Shown here: piece by piece, positions 5,081-7,677 of the stretch | Layout of the letters: every line of letters begins with the position of its first letter | Position numbering within the stretch: position 1 is the first letter of the stretch | Origin: Anaerolineales bacterium | GTDB lineage: Bacteria > Chloroflexota > Anaerolineae > Epilineales > JAANWY01 | Assembly: GCA_018263655.1 (NCBI GenBank) | Contig: JAANWY010000109.1 | Location: 1 to 7,677, forward strand | DNA length: 7,677 nt | Direction of reading: 5' to 3' | The notes under the pieces: model-generated | Databases searched by the model: none | Seen by the model: only the letters and a program-made list of their open reading frames with translations | What the model was told of the DNA's origin: nothing | Translations under genes and position numbers: made by a program

Positions 5081-6085
5081 CTACGGTTCAACATACAGAT
5101 ACTGGACGACAAACTGGCCATCGTCCACACCCAGGAATTCCTTCAGCGTAAAGGGCTGCACAGGGCGGGTGAACTGGAACATGAACACATCCCAGAAGGA
5201 CGGTGGCCGGCCATACTCGATGATGCGTGGCTCCCCTTCGATCCCGCCTAGGTCGGCGGCTAGCTCGATGGCGTCAGGTGTGTTGCCCAGCTCGTCGATT
5301 AGGCCCAATTCCAACGCCTGCCGGCCCGTATACACTCGACCATCAGCTAGCTCGCGCACCTCTGCGCGTGGCATATCTCGCCCCTCCGCAATCACACCGA
5401 TGAACTGCTCATACGCTTCGTCGACGATCTCTTGCCACAGGGCCAACTCTTCTTCAGTCACTTCGCGGAAGGGGCTGAGTTCGTCCTTCAGTTCCCCTCG
5501 CTTGATGACGGTGACATCGATGCCTACCGTGTCGAGCAAGTCCTCCACGTGGGTGGCTGTGAGGATCACGCCGATCGAGCCGGTGAAGGTGGCCGGGTTG
5601 GCCATGATGCGGTCGGCGCCGGCGGCGATGTAGTAGCCACCGGAAGCAGCCAGCTCGCCCATGGAGACGACGACCGGCTTATCGATCTCATCGCGCAGCG
5701 CCTGATAGACTTCATCGGAGCCGACGACGCTGCCCCCGGGGCTGTTGATGCGCAGCAGAATCACTTTGACATCGAAGTCTTCCTGCGCGCGGCGTAACTG
5801 CTCGATAATGTGCCCGGAGTAGGCGGTGCCGCCGGCGGCAAAGGGGGCGAGGGGTGGGTTGCCACTCAAGATGGTGCCCTCGACGCGCACGACGCCGACC
5901 GCCGGCCCGGTCCCCGCGCCTGGGAAGCCGGCTGCCCCGGTGATCGGTTCCACATCCGGCAGCGCTGCAGCCAACAGGGCTGTGCCGCCGAAGAAGCAGA
6001 CAGCGCACAGTAACACCACGCCGGCGGCGCCACCGACGCAGCCCAACAGAGCGTACGGCCAGCGTTGCGGTTGTGATTCGTTCAT
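5081..6085 (-). CDS. sppA: signal peptide peptidase SppA, short form
   Basis: This 334-residue membrane-anchored serine protease degrades cleaved signal peptides and other membrane fragments. It has one N-terminal hydrophobic region (about residues 11-42), a Pro/Gly-rich linker, and a single peptidase S49 (ClpP-fold) domain from about 62 to 290. INSPGG is at 113-118, the nucleophile is Ser148 in GELAASGGYYIA, and the general base is expected to be Lys200 in GELKDELSP. These positions almost coincide with Ser147/Lys199 of the Bacillus short form, and the length agrees with it. GRVYTGRQALELGLIDELG is also typical. The ATG at 6085 is chosen because GAAAGGA lies 6 nt upstream; an in-frame TTG at 6091 abuts that site. 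tyrS lies upstream on the same strand. I see no strong promoter between them, so read-through from tyrS is possible. Confidence 0.93.
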   Translation of the reverse strand: MNESQPQRWPYALLGCVGGAAGVVLLCAVCFFGGTALLAAALPDVEPITGAAGFPGAGTGPAVGVVRVEGTILSGNPPLAPFAAGGTAYSGHIIEQLRRAQEDFDVKVILLRINSPGGSVVGSDEVYQALRDEIDKPVVVSMGELAASGGYYIAAGADRIMANPATFTGSIGVILTATHVEDLLDTVGIDVTVIKRGELKDELSPFREVTEEELALWQEIVDEAYEQFIGVIAEGRDMPRAEVRELADGRVYTGRQALELGLIDELGNTPDAIELAADLGGIEGEPRIIEYGRPPSFWDVFMFQFTRPVQPFTLKEFLGVDDGQFVVQYLYVEP

Positions 6086-6123
6086 CGACAATCCTTTCTG
6101 GTATCATTTCAATATTCCGGGCT

Positions 6124-6175
6124 ATGTAGGTCGAAATGGTATTTCGACCCGACGATTTACCAAATCGTCCTACAT
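6124..6175. repeat. nested palindrome of two hairpins inside an outer stem
   Basis: An outer pair ATGTAGG (6124-6130) / CCTACAT (6169-6175) encloses two adjacent hairpins. The first has arms GGTCGAAAT (6129-6137) and ATTTCGACC (6141-6149) with loop GGT. The second has arms GACGATTT (6151-6158) and AAATCGTC (6162-6169) with loop ACC, which reads GGT on the other strand. It is thus a pair of similar hairpins in opposite orientation, like a BIME/REP pair. A further flanking pair, TCAATAT (6109-6115) / ATATTGA (6187-6193), continues the symmetry. It lies between tyrS and sppA, where it could stabilise or process a joint transcript, or be a non-autonomous mobile element. Confidence 0.8.
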
Positions 6176-6224
6176 GTTCCCCCCATATATTGAGAAGACA
6201 CTCCTTTCTGATCCTTCGCGCTGC

Positions 6225-7454
6225 TCAAGAGCAGATCAGGCGCAGGAACCGGCGCTTGCCGACTTGCAGGATCCGCTCACCGCCGGAGGATACTTCGGCG
6301 TGGATGTCGGTGATGCGCTCGTCGTCGAGACGGACGGCGCCCTGCTGGATCAGCCGGCGGGCCTGGCTCTTGCTGGGCGTGAGTTCGGTTTCAGCCATGA
6401 TGTCTACGATCCTGACCGGTTCATCTACGCAGTATTCGGCCATGTCCTCGGGGAGTTTGCCCCGCTGGAAGACACGTTTGAAGTGCTGCTCGGCCTCCTG
6501 AGCCGCATCATTTCCGTGGAAAATCGATACAATCTCACGCCCCAGCTCCATCTTCACGTCTCGTGGATGTAGATCACCGCTCTCGAGGCCGGCCTTGATC
6601 TCCGCCACCTGCATTGGGCCGTAGCGCGTGACCAGTTCGAAGAACGGGACCATCACGTGGTCGGGGAGGCTCATCACTTTGCCGTACATGTCTTCCGGCG
6701 ACAGCTCAATAGCGATGTGGTTGCCCAGGCTCTTGCTCATCTTCACCGTGCCATCGGTGCCGGGCAGGATGGGGACGATGACGGCTACTTGGGCGTTCTG
6801 GCCGAAGGCCTGCTGGAGCTTGCGGCCGGCGGTCACGATATTGAACAGTTGGTCCGTCCCGCCGATCTGTACGTCGGTCTCCTGGGCGACGGCGTCGTAG
6901 CCCTGCATCAGCGCGTAGAATAACTCGTGCATGAAGATGGGCTCGTTGGCGTCTTGGCGTTGAGCGAAGTTCTCGCGAGCCAGGAACTGCTGCACAGTGA
7001 AATTCGATGCCAGATTGATGACGTCAGCGAAAGACAGGGAGCTCAGCCAGTCGGCATTGTAGCGAATGCGTGTCTTGTCGCGGTTCAGGATCTTGAAGGC
7101 CTGGTCGGCGTAGGTCTGGGCATTAAGTTTGACCTCTTCAGGCGTCAACTGGGGCCGTGTCTTGTCCTTGTCACTGGGATCACCGATGAGGCTGGTGAAG
7201 TTACCGATGAGGAAGGTGCAGTCGTGACCCAGTTCCTGGAATTGACGCAGCTTCTGCATCGGCACAGTGTGACCCAGGTGGAGGTCTGTGGTGCTTGGAT
7301 CGACTCCCAGGTAGACTTTGAGGGGCCGGCCGGCCTCTTCGGCTTCCTTGAGCCGCTCGCGCAGCGCCTGCTCCATGGCGTCGCGGAGCTCTTGGCTGCC
7401 GTATGTGGTTCCTTGCATTAAGATGGCAATCTGTTCGTCGATGGTTTTGGGCAT
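6225..7454 (-). CDS. tyrS: tyrosyl-tRNA synthetase
   Basis: This 409-residue cytoplasmic class I synthetase activates tyrosine with ATP and charges tRNA-Tyr. The HIGH-type motif is HLGH (59-62) and the second signature is a full KMSKS (238-242). GGTDQ (198-202) lies in the tyrosine pocket region, and an S4 RNA-binding domain occupies about 345-409. HLGHTVPMQKLRQFQELGH and KMSKS place it with the TyrZ-like branch rather than the E. coli-like branch, which carries KFGKT-type signatures. Length is normal and no key residue is missing. The ATG at 7454 is preferred because GTGAGG lies 6 nt upstream; the in-frame GTG at 7466 overlaps that sequence. A promoter and a long structured leader precede it. 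I see no T-box consensus in the leader. Confidence 0.95.
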   Translation of the reverse strand: MPKTIDEQIAILMQGTTYGSQELRDAMEQALRERLKEAEEAGRPLKVYLGVDPSTTDLHLGHTVPMQKLRQFQELGHDCTFLIGNFTSLIGDPSDKDKTRPQLTPEEVKLNAQTYADQAFKILNRDKTRIRYNADWLSSLSFADVINLASNFTVQQFLARENFAQRQDANEPIFMHELFYALMQGYDAVAQETDVQIGGTDQLFNIVTAGRKLQQAFGQNAQVAVIVPILPGTDGTVKMSKSLGNHIAIELSPEDMYGKVMSLPDHVMVPFFELVTRYGPMQVAEIKAGLESGDLHPRDVKMELGREIVSIFHGNDAAQEAEQHFKRVFQRGKLPEDMAEYCVDEPVRIVDIMAETELTPSKSQARRLIQQGAVRLDDERITDIHAEVSSGGERILQVGKRRFLRLICS

Positions 7455-7495
7455 ATTGTTCCTCACTCGTCTGCGTGTGTATTCGTACCGTCATT

Positions 7496-7639
7496 AGTAA
7501 CTGCTCAGGCTCCGCCTGGCTACCGTCCTCGTAGTTGAGGGATGCGGAAAGAAGGGGTCGGTGGGGGGCGGCCGCCCCCCACCGACCCCTTCTTTCCGGT
7601 CTCTATCTTGTGTAGGCACGAAGTGCCTGAGTAGTCACC
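7496..7639. repeat. 144-bp element with terminal repeats, hairpins and central palindrome
   Basis: The ends 7496-7510 and 7625-7639 are inverted repeats matching at 12 of 15 positions (core CTCAGGC / GCCTGAG). Each end runs into a small hairpin with a 3-nt loop: CAGGC/GCCTG at 7506-7518 and AGGCAC/GTGCCT at 7614-7628. A large palindrome (7545-7598) lies between them. The whole fits exactly between the tyrS -10 box (7643-7648) and its ribosome-binding site (7461-7466). It may be an inserted MITE- or REP-like element, a structured regulatory leader, or both. Confidence 0.65.
7545..7598. repeat. perfect 54-bp palindrome with no loop
   Basis: The 27-bp arms are exact reverse complements meeting between 7571 and 7572, with GCGGCCGC at the centre (7568-7575). 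They include a G6/C6 run and purine-rich outer arms (CGGAAAGAAGGGG...). No T-tract follows on the tyrS-sense strand, so it is not a standard intrinsic terminator. As RNA it would form one very stable hairpin in the tyrS leader. Confidence 0.95.
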
Positions 7640-7642
7640 TTT

Positions 7643-7671
7643 ATTATACTAAATGAGCGACGCCTAGTCCA
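7643..7671 (-). promoter_or_regulatory. promoter of tyrS
   Basis: On the minus strand, a perfect TATAAT (7643-7648) is preceded by a 17-nt spacer and TGGACT (7666-7671), which matches four of six -35 bases. The predicted start is near 7636. The tyrS message would then carry a leader of about 180 nt containing nearly all of the palindromic element. Confidence 0.65.
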
Positions 7672-7677
7672 TGGACA

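Noticed and set aside
5169..5797. Plus-strand open frames opposite sppA
   Set aside because: They are antisense to a well-conserved protease gene with an intact Ser/Lys pair; the translations are Ser/Arg-rich and lack ribosome-binding sites.
6927..7421. 164-codon plus-strand open frame opposite tyrS
   Set aside because: It is antisense to the HLGH-containing half of TyrRS; long antisense frames are expected in GC-rich coding DNA.
7545..7598. Intrinsic transcription terminator
   Set aside because: The stem is strong, but no T-tract follows on the tyrS-sense strand, and the upstream gene on the other side is not in the window.
7455..7636. T-box riboswitch in the tyrS leader
   Set aside because: No AGGGTGG-type T-box sequence, no antiterminator and no terminator T-tract could be found; the leader is dominated by the palindrome.

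Overview
This GC-rich bacterial window carries ordinary housekeeping genes. The genes are separated by unusually structured intergenic DNA. The gene set resembles Chloroflexota (Anaerolineae/Caldilineae-like) genomes: a LysM protein with Pro/Thr/Ser linkers, an FHA plus winged-helix regulator without a receiver domain, a tandem UspA protein, a KMSKS-type TyrRS and a short SppA. That placement is an inference from gene types and composition, not a phylogenetic result.

Left part (1-2080): the window edge holds open frames of unclear status and a 98-bp element bounded by 15-bp inverted repeats. A DUF420 membrane protein follows on the minus strand. Its promoter lies so close to the ATG that the mRNA is probably leaderless. 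Upstream of it is a minus-strand LysM protein with a membrane segment at each end and its own promoter.

Middle (2081-4903): a tandem-domain universal stress protein and a 65-residue coiled-coil protein read rightward. They meet a leftward FHA-wHTH regulator, whose stop lies 10 bp from that of the coiled-coil gene. The regulator and the rightward hpt (hypoxanthine phosphoribosyltransferase) diverge from a 321-bp spacer. This spacer holds seven 14-bp tandem repeats (five perfect) and a good sigma70-like hpt promoter.

Right part (4904-7677): sppA and tyrS read leftward, with tyrS upstream. Between them sits a compact nested palindrome of two hairpins inside an outer stem. Upstream of tyrS, between a good promoter and the ribosome-binding site, lies a 144-bp element with imperfect terminal inverted repeats. 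It has subterminal hairpins and, near its centre, a perfect 54-bp palindrome.

The genes do not form one pathway: they cover translation (tyrS), purine salvage (hpt), membrane protein quality control (sppA), stress (uspA), a probable oxidase-associated membrane protein (DUF420) and regulation (FHA-wHTH). I see no defence system, CRISPR array, tRNA, rRNA or transposase gene. The most unusual content is non-coding: three palindromic elements with a similar build, and the 14-bp repeat array beside a regulator of a DNA-binding class known to use direct repeats.
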